DNA from: Halomarina ordinaria
GTDB taxonomy: Archaea; Halobacteriota; Halobacteria; Halobacteriales; Haloarculaceae
Assembly: GCF_030553305.1 (NCBI RefSeq)
Contig: NZ_JARRAH010000001.1
Location: 186,001-250,000 of the forward strand
Length of the DNA stretch: 64,000 bases
Direction of reading: 5' to 3'
Shown here: one piece after another, positions 16,659-24,572 of the stretch
How positions within the stretch are numbered: position 1 is the first letter of the stretch
Layout of the letters: the number at the start of each line of letters is the position of its first letter
The notes under the pieces: model-generated
The model's database searches: none
What the model saw: only the letters and a program-made list of their open reading frames with translations
Told to the model about the DNA's origin: nothing
Made by a program: the position numbers and the translations under genes

Positions 16659-18458
16659 CTAGTGCACCGACGACTGTATGCTGTACAATTCGGCGTACTT
16701 CCCGTCCCGAGACAGCAGTTCGCGATGCGGGCCCTCTTCCGTGATCCTCCCGTCTTCCAGCGTGTAGATTCGGTCTGCCCCGACGACCGTCGAAAGTCGA
16801 TGGGCGATAGCGATGACTGCGTAGTCCCGTTCCATCTCCTCGATCGCCGTGTGCACCTTCTCTTCGAGGTGCGAGTCGAGGTCGCTCGTCGCCTCGTCGA
16901 GGATGAGCAGGTCGGCGTCTTTCAGCAGTGCCCGAGCGATCGAGATCCGCTGGCGCTGCCCACCGGAGAGCCGGACCCCGTTGTCACCGAGGATGGTGTC
17001 GTACCCGCTCGGGAAATCGTCAAGGAACTCCGTGACCTGCGCAATCTCACAGACCCGTTCCAGTTCCTCTTCCGTGGCGTCTCGCTTCCCGACGGTGATG
17101 TTCCGTCGTAGAGTATCGTTGAAGATGAAGGGGTCCTGCCTGACGAGCGAGACACGCGAGCGCCACTCGCGCAGGTCGTACTCGTCTATCGGCGTTCCGT
17201 TCGCGGTGATTCGCCCCTCGTCGGGTTCGTACATCCGGACGAGCAGGGAGACGATGGTCGATTTGCCGGCCCCGGATGGTCCGACGAACGCCGCGAACTC
17301 GCCCCGGTCGACCGAGAACGAGAGGTCTCGGAGAACGATCTCCTCCGCCGTCTCGTAGGAGAACGTCACGTCGTCGAAGGTGATCTCGTCCAGCTGGTCC
17401 GGAACTGGTCTGTCGCCGGCGTCCGGCTCTTTCTGTTCGTCCAGTTGGCCGATGAACTCCTGCGTTCGGACGAGGTGTGGGAGTTCACCTTCGACGCGGT
17501 AGATGTGGTTCTGGAGCGCACTGATCTTCGGCCCGAGACGGAACATCGCGAAGAGGAACACGCCGAGCGCGCCGAGCGAGAGCGACGCGAAGGTGATGGC
17601 GAGGTAGATGAGCATGAACACGCTGACGGCAGTCGCGAGCTGGTAGAAGTTCTTGATCGCGGCCTGATTTCGACGGAGTTTGATCTGCGAGTTCGCAAAC
17701 TGGTCGACCGCTTCGGTGAACTTGCCGAACAGTTCGCCGGTCATACCGAAGAGTTTCACTTCACGGATACCCTGCGTACCCGCCTGAGCAGACGCCTGTA
17801 GTCGCTCGTTGGCGTCCGCGACCAGGTCGCCGAGCGAGTAGCCAGGCTCGAGGACGCTGCGGAAGACGAACGTCAGGACACCGAGGAACGCGGCGGTGAC
17901 GAGCGTGAGGATTGGCGCGAGGTACAACGCGATCGAGATGTACATCAACGAGAGCAGTCCCTGCTCGATGGCCTGTATCGAGTACTTGATGACGCGCCCC
18001 GCGTACTCCGACTGCGTCACGATGGCGTTCAGGATGTCGTCGGAGCCCTCCTGGTCGAAGTAACCGATGCGAGCGTCGAGCGCCCGCTCGAAGGCGTTGA
18101 CCTGTAGGTGGCGAACGTAGTACGTCTCGACGGCGGCGCGAAGCCACCCGACGAGGAAGCTCGCCGTGAAGCGGACGGTCATAATCAGGAGGACACCGGC
18201 GACCAGATAGCCCAGCGTGAACGGGATTCCGAGCAAGGTGTACACCTGCGCGAACGCGCCAAGCATCCCGTCCGCCTGCTCGGGCTGGGCCTGTCCCTGT
18301 GCGATCTCGACGATGGGTAACAGGAAACTGATGCCGATCCCCTCCAGCAGGGCGGCGACGACGCTCGCCGCGATCACCCCCGCGGCGTAGCCCGGTCGAA
18401 AGAGCGCGACCCGATACAGCGCACGCAGTTTATCACGCGTCGATAGATTCCTGCTCAT
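16659..18458 (-). CDS. ABC-type lipid-linked glycan flippase (TM-NBD fusion)
   Basis: A 599-residue half-transporter. Residues 1-330 form a type IV exporter membrane domain with six TM segments. Residues 355-599 form the nucleotide-binding domain: Walker A GPSGAGKST (393-401), Q-loop VRQDPF (~438-443), signature LSGGQ (497-501), Walker B LLILDEATS (516-524) and H-loop AHRLST (552-557). As a homodimer it would move a lipid-linked sugar or lipid outward, like PglK/MsbA. Its place among glycosyltransferases favours the flippase role over multidrug export. It ends 73 nt from the convergent GT4 gene, and its start at 18458 faces the end of another GT4 gene on the same strand. Confidence 0.9.
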   Translation of the reverse strand: MSRNLSTRDKLRALYRVALFRPGYAAGVIAASVVAALLEGIGISFLLPIVEIAQGQAQPEQADGMLGAFAQVYTLLGIPFTLGYLVAGVLLIMTVRFTASFLVGWLRAAVETYYVRHLQVNAFERALDARIGYFDQEGSDDILNAIVTQSEYAGRVIKYSIQAIEQGLLSLMYISIALYLAPILTLVTAAFLGVLTFVFRSVLEPGYSLGDLVADANERLQASAQAGTQGIREVKLFGMTGELFGKFTEAVDQFANSQIKLRRNQAAIKNFYQLATAVSVFMLIYLAITFASLSLGALGVFLFAMFRLGPKISALQNHIYRVEGELPHLVRTQEFIGQLDEQKEPDAGDRPVPDQLDEITFDDVTFSYETAEEIVLRDLSFSVDRGEFAAFVGPSGAGKSTIVSLLVRMYEPDEGRITANGTPIDEYDLREWRSRVSLVRQDPFIFNDTLRRNITVGKRDATEEELERVCEIAQVTEFLDDFPSGYDTILGDNGVRLSGGQRQRISIARALLKDADLLILDEATSDLDSHLEEKVHTAIEEMERDYAVIAIAHRLSTVVGADRIYTLEDGRITEEGPHRELLSRDGKYAELYSIQSSVH

Positions 18459-18584
18459 AGTGACGTACTCGTTTAACCCCCATCACGACCGATGAGTGCT
18501 ATTTCATTCCGAGTGGCAATATATAATTAGCGCGGTTGCGGCTCCTTACAAAACCGTGCGAACGACCCTCATCGACTGTTGGTC

Positions 18585-19757
18585 TCAGTCGGACGACGAG
18601 ACGACTGACTTCGACTTTCCTCTCTCCCGGGTTCCGTTCAACACCTCCTCGTACCGGTCTACGACCGCCTCCAACTGGTAATGTTCCTCGACGTACGCCC
18701 GCGCTCGCTCGCCCATCTCGCGTCGTTCGTCCACGTCTCGCTGCAACCGACCGACGTCCTCGACCAGTCGCTTCATCGACCCGGACTCGATGCCGATACC
18801 CTCCTCGAAGACGTCGAGACTGAACCGCTGTGAGACGACGGGCACGGCGTAGCGCCACGCTTCGAGGAACGTGTTCGGGAACCCCTCGTAGTCGGAGGTG
18901 TTGACGAGCAGGCTCGCCTCGCGGTAGTAGTCGTGGATGGCGTCGGGAGCCACGCCGGGAACGAACTCCATGTTGGGCCGGTCCTCGACTATCCCCGCCA
19001 GCTCGGCGTAGAACGCGTCGCTGCTCTCCTGCTGGCAGACCATCACGAACTCCTCCTCGGGAAGGGAGTCGGCCAATTCGAGGAGACGCAGCGGTTTCTT
19101 CTTGTCCCGGTCGCTCGTCCCGATCCAGAGGACGTACTCGCGGTCGTCCTGCTCCAGTAGCTCCGAGCGCGGCGGGAGGTCGTAGCCGTTGGGAATCACG
19201 GTCGGGTCGACGCCGACCTGTTCTCGAATCCGCGCTCGCTGGCGCTCGGTCTGGGCGACGAGGTACTCCGTCTCCCCGATGCTCCGGAGGTAGAGCTTCG
19301 TGAACGCTCTCCCGTAGCGTCGTTCGAGGTACTCGGGATCGACGTCGGAGTCGTTCGCGATGCAGAACAGCCGGTCCTTCCCGAGCGACTTGGCGAGCAG
19401 GAGCGTGACGAAGTGGAGGCGCGGCCCGCCCCGAACGTAGTAGACGTCCGCGTCGACGGCCTTCATCGTCTTACGGAGCTGGTACACCCGGTTCAGCATC
19501 TCGCGCGGCCCGGCCACGTCCGTCGGACAGCCCTTCCAGAGGTCGAACCCGTCGACCTCGTACCTCTCTGGCTGGCCGAAGTCCCCGACGATGACGGAGA
19601 CGTCGTACCCTCGCTCCCGGAGTTCGCTCGCGATGAGGTGTTGCTGGCGCTCCGCCCCGCCCGACGCCTTCCCGTCCTCCTGTTCGATGTATCTGTAGAG
19701 CCACGGCGAGATGAAACAGATGTGTGGATTATCGTTCATTAGCTGGATGATGTTCAC
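18585..19757 (-). CDS. glycosyltransferase family 4
   Basis: A 390-residue GT-B enzyme. The N-terminal domain opens with HICFISPWLYRYIEQEDGKASGGAERQQ, with the Gly-Gly-Ala-Glu acceptor loop. The C-terminal domain has VLWIGTSDRDKKKPLRLLELA and the E-x7-E segment NTSDYEGFPNTFLEAWRYAVPVV. It is cytosolic; donor and acceptor are unknown. The Met at 19739 (MNDNPHICFISPW) is an equally good start. It is probably co-transcribed with the AP-superfamily gene upstream (85 nt) and the ABC flippase gene downstream on the same strand. Confidence 0.9.
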   Translation of the reverse strand: MNIIQLMNDNPHICFISPWLYRYIEQEDGKASGGAERQQHLIASELRERGYDVSVIVGDFGQPERYEVDGFDLWKGCPTDVAGPREMLNRVYQLRKTMKAVDADVYYVRGGPRLHFVTLLLAKSLGKDRLFCIANDSDVDPEYLERRYGRAFTKLYLRSIGETEYLVAQTERQRARIREQVGVDPTVIPNGYDLPPRSELLEQDDREYVLWIGTSDRDKKKPLRLLELADSLPEEEFVMVCQQESSDAFYAELAGIVEDRPNMEFVPGVAPDAIHDYYREASLLVNTSDYEGFPNTFLEAWRYAVPVVSQRFSLDVFEEGIGIESGSMKRLVEDVGRLQRDVDERREMGERARAYVEEHYQLEAVVDRYEEVLNGTRERGKSKSVVSSSD

Positions 19758-19842
19758 GGTCGCTGATTTGCTGCCAGTACGGCGTCTCGTGTGGCGAGGT
19801 CATGTCGGATGATGGACTTGTAACGACTCTCGACCGCCCTCT

Positions 19843-21153
19843 CTACAGGTAACCGAGGTCTTCCAGTTGTGACTGGACCTCGGTTGTGTAGGCTCGCTGC
19901 TCTCCCGCCTCCACGGAGATCTCGTCGAGTCCACTCACGATCTCCTCGAACTCCGATAACGCGGTGTCTGCATCGTCTCCTCCCGCGTGAACTAGATCAC
20001 CTTCGGCTTGCTCGTAGACGTACGAACCGCGTTTGAATACGACACCTCGTACTGTTTGTTCTAATTTCTCTATTCTCTCTCTTTCGACGCCGGCTTCTTG
20101 TAACTTATTCAACCATGAAATTCTCAGACCATGGCACTCAGAGATATAATTGTTTGAACTGGGTGAGTCAAGTAAACTTTCTCCTCTGGCATCTTTTTCG
20201 GTCTGTGCAAGGTCCAATATCGTCTGGTACACGTCTAAAAGACTGGTCGGACGGTCAGACGACACGTTCTCTCGATGAGAGCCACTGATACAGACCGGTA
20301 CGTGTGTGAGTTCTGGGAACACGCCCCAGATGTGTTGTCCGACGCCGTGCTCGCCAAATAGCTCGCCGTGGTCGGATACTGTGATTATGTAATCGAAGTG
20401 CTCCTCGAGCTCGTGGAAGATCTCTCTGTACTTGTCCGACAGATATCGCGCGCAATCGTTGTACGCGGTTTTTAGCCTCTCGTTCGGATTTCGCTCTCCG
20501 GACTCCGCCCATTGTTCAATACTTACCCCCTCGTACGGTACCGTCTGATACTCCCTCGGGGGCTTGTATGGTGTATGGACGTCCATCAGATTCACGTAGA
20601 GGAACTCGTCCGAACCGAACTCCATGCGCTCGATTTTCGAGAGTGAATCCTCGGCACTGTGGACGGAATCCGTCTTTATTTTCCATCCGTATTTGAGCGA
20701 CCGCAGCGTTTTCGAGTCGCTCAGTAGGCACTTAGAAAGGACTTCGATGTCCCTCAGTAGGCCTGCATTCGACGCGTTCTCGATCGCGTCTCTCCAGTTG
20801 AAGATGTCGTCGTCAGTACCTGACGCGTTCCCGGTTGGAACGAACTCGTCGAACCCCCGGTCGAAGTCGTTCAGCGGTGACGCCAGCAGATTGGCGCTGA
20901 GGGCACGGGTCCGGTAGCCCGCGTCACTGAGTTGTTCTGCGAGAGTCGGCGAGTCACAATCGAGCGTTTCGTGTTTTGCGTGGACTCCGATCTCGCTCGG
21001 ATACTTCCCCGTGAACAGCGACGCGTGCGCTGGGACGGTATAATGGCTCGTCGACCACGCGTTCTCGTATCTACGCCCTGGTACCCAGTCGAAGTACTCG
21101 TCGAACGTGTCTTTTCTGAGCGTGTCGAGCACGACCAGCGCGATATTCGTCAT
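19843..21153 (-). CDS. alkaline-phosphatase-superfamily (sulfatase-like) enzyme
   Basis: A 436-residue AP-superfamily protein without signal peptide or TM segment. The metal-binding D10-T-L-R is in the first strand (IALVVLDTLRKDTF). The nucleophile region reads T39-V-P-A-H43, so Thr replaces the Cys/Ser that sulfatases convert to formylglycine and His replaces their Arg. The second metal site is VSDHGELFGEHGVG. The C-terminus SQLEDLGYL is shared with the two other enzymes of this family in the locus. A Thr nucleophile is used by phosphoethanolamine and phosphoglycerol transferases, so phosphoryl or sulfuryl transfer onto glycans is possible. Part of the gene (near 20040-20240) is lower in GC than the flanks. 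Confidence 0.85.
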   Translation of the reverse strand: MTNIALVVLDTLRKDTFDEYFDWVPGRRYENAWSTSHYTVPAHASLFTGKYPSEIGVHAKHETLDCDSPTLAEQLSDAGYRTRALSANLLASPLNDFDRGFDEFVPTGNASGTDDDIFNWRDAIENASNAGLLRDIEVLSKCLLSDSKTLRSLKYGWKIKTDSVHSAEDSLSKIERMEFGSDEFLYVNLMDVHTPYKPPREYQTVPYEGVSIEQWAESGERNPNERLKTAYNDCARYLSDKYREIFHELEEHFDYIITVSDHGELFGEHGVGQHIWGVFPELTHVPVCISGSHRENVSSDRPTSLLDVYQTILDLAQTEKDARGESLLDSPSSNNYISECHGLRISWLNKLQEAGVERERIEKLEQTVRGVVFKRGSYVYEQAEGDLVHAGGDDADTALSEFEEIVSGLDEISVEAGEQRAYTTEVQSQLEDLGYL

Positions 21154-21180
21154 TAATTGTTAAGCGGTGAGTGGCCGCAT

Positions 21181-21195
21181 CGAATATATGATTCG
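21181..21195 (-). promoter_or_regulatory. TATA-like core inside a short inverted repeat
   Basis: CGAAT-ATATG-ATTCG is a 5-bp inverted repeat around an ATAT core, centred 35 nt upstream of the ATG at 21153. Its position fits a promoter for the AP-superfamily gene, with a possible repressor site over it. Confidence 0.45.
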
Positions 21196-21243
21196 GTTCG
21201 TTCAATTCAGACAAAAATAGATTACTCCGTCGCTATCGGGCGG

Positions 21244-22641
21244 TCACTGTGACGGACCAGACGTGTCTACTCTCGACCTGAACTTCCGCCCCACCACACT
21301 CTCCGGGTCTCCCACCGCCACCCACCGTCGAAACACGCTAGAAAGCGGATCCAGCGGTCGGTCGACGCTCGCGTAGTAGAACGCCCCGAGCGCGCCGACG
21401 CCGATCCAGAGCGCGCGGAAGGTGTTCACGTCGGCGACGAGGCCCTGGCCGAACGCGGCCGCGACGAAGGCGAAGACGGGGACGGCGACGAACGCGCGCT
21501 CCCGGAAGACGAGCGTCAGTCCGTCGACCGCCAGCAACCCCACCAGCACTAACAACACGACCAGTCCCACGATGCCCGTCTCCGCCGCGACGGTGAGGTA
21601 GGTGTTGTGCGCGCCGATGCCGCCCCCGCCGACGACCTCGGCCATGTGGGCGGGGTACTGGCCGTAGCCCAGTCCCAGGAGCGGGTTCGCGGTGAAGGCG
21701 TCCCACGCGATGGCCCAGTTCTCCAGTCGGCTGTCGAGGTTGCGCGCGTCGCCGTCGAGCACGCGCACGAAGCGGTCGAAGACCCGCGGCTGGTAGCGCA
21801 TGAAGGCGTAGACCCCGCCGACGGCGTACGCGCCGAAGACGGCGGCGTTGAGCCCCGCGAACCAGGGGCGCACCTCGGGGAGCCACCGGAGGGCGGTGAC
21901 GGCGAGGGCGACGCCGCCCACCGCGAGGCCGATGGCGGCCCCTCGCGAGCCGGTGGCGACCATCGCGCCCGCGAGGAACGGGACGACCGTCCACAGCGCG
22001 AGCGTCGCCCCCCAGCGCCGGGCGCGCGGCCAGCGCGCCCGCGGCGACCGCCCGGTGACGCCGTAGTAGCCGACGAGGTAGCACGCGAGGAAGACGTTGA
22101 GCAGGAGGTAGTTGGCGTAGACGTTCGGCATCGTGAACGGCCCCGTGTGGCGCACTGCGCCCGCGAGGACCATCGAGACGCTCCACGCGCCGAAGACGAC
22201 CGCCAGCGCGACCGAGACGAGCGAGAAGTCCCTGAACCGCCGCGCCGGGTCGGTCACGCAGAGGGCGTAGATGGCGACCATCCACGCCACGGCACCGAGC
22301 AGTTTCAGTACCTCGGCGACGGCGGGCGTCCACGAGAACGTCTCGGCGACGGGCGGGACGAGGCCGTTGACGAGCACGGAGACGACGGCGACGCCGACGA
22401 AGGCGGCGACGGCCCACGCGTATCTGAAGACGCGGAAGCGACCGACGGCGCCGAGGAGGAACAGCACCCCCACCAGGGCGACGACGGCGTCGCCGTAGCT
22501 GACGTTCACGCCGCCGGTGGGCCCCTGGTAGCTGAAGTGGAAGGGGTACGCGACGGCGAGCGCGACGAGGAGGACTCGTTCCAGGCGGGTCCGCCAGCGC
22601 CCGCCGGCGCCCTCGCGGCTCCGCCTCGGGGTGAGTCTCAT
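21244..22641 (-). CDS. O-antigen polymerase/ligase-like (Wzy/WaaL) membrane protein
   Basis: A 465-residue polytopic protein with about 12 TM segments. The periplasm-side loop carries ARNLDSRLENWAIAWDAF, NPLLGLGYGQYP and HNTYLTVAAETGIVGLVVLL, the same signature series as the protein at 6888-8426, though overall identity looks low. It should polymerise or ligate lipid-linked glycans outside the membrane. The first ~20 residues are Arg-rich and cytosolic. A GTAAT element at 22666-22670 lies about 27 nt before the ATG. It is followed on the same strand by an AP-superfamily gene and a GT4 gene. Confidence 0.87.
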   Translation of the reverse strand: MRLTPRRSREGAGGRWRTRLERVLLVALAVAYPFHFSYQGPTGGVNVSYGDAVVALVGVLFLLGAVGRFRVFRYAWAVAAFVGVAVVSVLVNGLVPPVAETFSWTPAVAEVLKLLGAVAWMVAIYALCVTDPARRFRDFSLVSVALAVVFGAWSVSMVLAGAVRHTGPFTMPNVYANYLLLNVFLACYLVGYYGVTGRSPRARWPRARRWGATLALWTVVPFLAGAMVATGSRGAAIGLAVGGVALAVTALRWLPEVRPWFAGLNAAVFGAYAVGGVYAFMRYQPRVFDRFVRVLDGDARNLDSRLENWAIAWDAFTANPLLGLGYGQYPAHMAEVVGGGGIGAHNTYLTVAAETGIVGLVVLLVLVGLLAVDGLTLVFRERAFVAVPVFAFVAAAFGQGLVADVNTFRALWIGVGALGAFYYASVDRPLDPLSSVFRRWVAVGDPESVVGRKFRSRVDTSGPSQ

Positions 22642-22779
22642 ACGTTCGAGCAGTCCCCGGCGCGAGTAATGTCTCTTTGCATACGTACTCCGGGGACGCG
22701 GCGAGCCGCCGCGAGCGCGCCGTCACTGCCGGATGGCCGAGCCGTCACACCGGGGGCCGAACTGGCCCACCCGCCGGCC

Positions 22780-24252
22780 TCAGAGGTAGCCCAGCTGTTT
22801 CAGCCGGTCGGAGACGACCGCCTCGCCGTCGTCGCGCTGGCGCTCGACCAGCCAGTCGGCGAACGGCACCGACGGCGTCCCCACCGCGGCGGACTCGACT
22901 TCCTCGCGCGTCCCGTCCGCGAGCCGGTACTCGGTGCGCTCGACCGCCTCGCTCTCCCACGGGGAGCTGTAGACCACCTGGCGGTCGCCCTCGACGAAGC
23001 CCACCTTCCGGACGCAGAGGCGGTCGACCAGGTCGTCGTCGAAGCGCGGTCGCAACTCGGAGACGTTCCACGTCGGGCCGTCCGCCAGGATTGGAACGCC
23101 CGCCGCGGTCCGACTCGCCTCGCGCACCCGTTCGACGAACGCCTCGCCCGAGTCCACCTCGCCGCTCACGACGCCGCACAGCGCCGCCGAGAGGCCGAGC
23201 CAGCCGACCGGTTCCGACACACTCGCCTCGCTCGCCGCCCACGAGTCGGGGAACGAGACGAGCAGCGGGACCTGGACGCCGTGGGGGTGCAGCGAGGTGT
23301 GGTGGCCGACCATCCCCTCCGCGCCGAACAGCTGGCCGTGGTCGCCCGTCACCACGACGAGCGCCTCCTCGACGGCCGTCTCGTTCGCGGCGGCCCACGC
23401 CTCGACGAACCGGTCCGTCCCGCGCACCTGCGCCCGGTAGACGTCGTGTCTGCGTGCGAGGACCGCCTCCCACGAGTCGAAGTGGCTCCGCGCCGCCCGC
23501 GGCAGGTCGTCCCCGCGCTCCAGCAGGTAGCGCTTGTTGTCGTTCGCGGCGCCGAGCGCCCGTCGCTCGTCGTCGGGAAGCGAGAGGCCCGTCAGCATCG
23601 CCCCCGCGTCCGGGGGTGCGTGGTGGGGGTTGTGCGGGTCGAGCAGGTTGACGAGCGAGAGCGAGGGACTCCCGTCCCCCTCTCGCTCGCGGAGGAACGA
23701 CCCGAGGTGCGAGAGGACGCGGTCGCCGTGGTGGGGGTACTCGGTGGACGAGCCGAGGGAGGCGTACGCGAGGGGGCCGTACAGCGCGTTCAGGAGGTTC
23801 TTCGCGGGGGCCGAACTCCGGGCGACGTCGCGCAGCAGTCGAAGCCCGTCCCGGAGCGACGGTTCGCGCACGTGGTTCTCCATGGCGAAGTCGCTCCGGA
23901 CGAGCTTCGAGTCGACGAAGTCGTCGACGTAGTCGATACCGCGGTCGAAGCCGTAGTGGGTGCTGAACGTCGGGTTCTCGCTGAACAGCGCGGTCGTGTA
24001 GCCCCCCTGGCGGGCGCGTTCGGGGAGCGTCGCGTCCGTCAGCGCGTCCCCGCGGCGCGTGACGCCGTGCTCGGCGGGCGTCCTCCCCGCGTACAGCGAG
24101 GCGTGGGCGGGGAGCGTCCAGGTGCTCGGGGCGTAGCAGCGCTCGAACCGCACGTCCGCCAGGTCGTGGGCGAACGGCAGGAGGGCGTCCGTCGCGTCCG
24201 CCGCCCGGAGACAGTCGCCGACGAGGACGACCACGGTCGGTTGTCGTCTCAC
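22780..24252 (-). CDS. alkaline-phosphatase-superfamily (sulfatase-like) enzyme
   Basis: A 490-residue AP-superfamily protein if it starts at the GTG of 24252. That start puts the metal Asp (VVVLVGDCLRA) at residue 13, as in the two paralogues nearby; the reading frame is open to an ATG at 24324, with another at 24285. The nucleophile region is T46-L-P-A-H50 (in STWTLPAHASLYAG), again Thr and His where sulfatases have Cys/Ser and Arg. The second metal motif is VVVTGDHGQLFGAEG. The C-terminus is RLKQLGYL. No signal peptide is seen, although the presumed substrate is a cell-surface glycan, so it may act on cytosolic lipid-linked intermediates. It is divergent from the third paralogue at 24572. 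Confidence 0.85.
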   Translation of the reverse strand: MRRQPTVVVLVGDCLRAADATDALLPFAHDLADVRFERCYAPSTWTLPAHASLYAGRTPAEHGVTRRGDALTDATLPERARQGGYTTALFSENPTFSTHYGFDRGIDYVDDFVDSKLVRSDFAMENHVREPSLRDGLRLLRDVARSSAPAKNLLNALYGPLAYASLGSSTEYPHHGDRVLSHLGSFLREREGDGSPSLSLVNLLDPHNPHHAPPDAGAMLTGLSLPDDERRALGAANDNKRYLLERGDDLPRAARSHFDSWEAVLARRHDVYRAQVRGTDRFVEAWAAANETAVEEALVVVTGDHGQLFGAEGMVGHHTSLHPHGVQVPLLVSFPDSWAASEASVSEPVGWLGLSAALCGVVSGEVDSGEAFVERVREASRTAAGVPILADGPTWNVSELRPRFDDDLVDRLCVRKVGFVEGDRQVVYSSPWESEAVERTEYRLADGTREEVESAAVGTPSVPFADWLVERQRDDGEAVVSDRLKQLGYL

Positions 24253-24285
24253 CACGATATGTCTCCCGCAACGGGCAGACCCCAT

Positions 24286-24307
24286 ATCACCGTGTTGATA
24301 CGGTGAT
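24286..24307. promoter_or_regulatory. inverted repeat over promoter region of AP-superfamily gene
   Basis: ATCACCGT and its exact reverse complement ACGGTGAT flank a 6-nt spacer. On the minus strand the centre reads GTATCAAC, the most TATA-like sequence before the GTG at 24252 (about 45 nt away). A regulator bound here would block the promoter. Confidence 0.5.
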
Positions 24308-24379
24308 TCGACCTCGACTGTCACGAGACGAACAGTGAACGCCGACGGTGACGGCCTCTCTCGTCGACTGACTGGATAG

Positions 24380-24386
24380 TTTTATC
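24380..24386 (+). promoter_or_regulatory. TATA-like element (TTTTATC)
   Basis: TTTTATC lies 28-34 nt before the ATG of a short leader frame at 24414 and is the only AT-rich box before the third AP-superfamily gene. Transcription would start near 24410. Confidence 0.55.
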
Positions 24387-24413
24387 AATCCGCGTTGGGA
24401 GTATCCGACAACT

Positions 24414-24572
24414 ATGCACCGGACTCCCGACCGCGGCCGACGGCTCGGCCGTGGGGTTCCCCGCCGGGAGCGCTGGGCGGTCCTCGCCGGCTGGAGCGCC
24501 CGACGGCCGCCAGCCGCGGGTGGGACGGGCGAGGCGCGCGACGACCGGCCGACCCGTGGGAGCGGTCGCTGA
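24414..24572 (+). CDS. 52-residue Arg-rich leader reading frame
   Basis: An ATG placed where a leaderless transcript from the TATA element at 24380 should begin opens a 52-codon frame. Its TGA overlaps the ATG of the AP-superfamily gene by one base (TGATG). The product is very rich in Arg, Gly and Pro and has no acidic bias, so it does not look like a typical haloarchaeal protein. It may serve as a coupled leader for translation of the enzyme. Alternatively the frame is chance, and the mRNA simply has a 160-nt leader. Confidence 0.35.
   Translation: MHRTPDRGRRLGRGVPRRERWAVLAGWSARRPPAAGGTGEARDDRPTRGSGR

Noticed and set aside
18499-18858. 119-codon minus-strand frame between ABC and GT4 genes
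   Set aside because: Lies almost wholly inside the GT4 gene in another frame and is Arg-rich without structure.
21607-24306. 899-codon plus-strand frame
   Set aside because: Antisense to the Wzy/WaaL-like and AP-superfamily genes; GC-rich haloarchaeal genes commonly leave long open antisense frames.
24252-24324. Longer N-terminus for the AP-superfamily gene at 22780
   Set aside because: The added residues lie over the inverted repeat and TATA-like region and would put the catalytic Asp at residue 37, against 10 and 14 in the paralogues; the longer start cannot be excluded.
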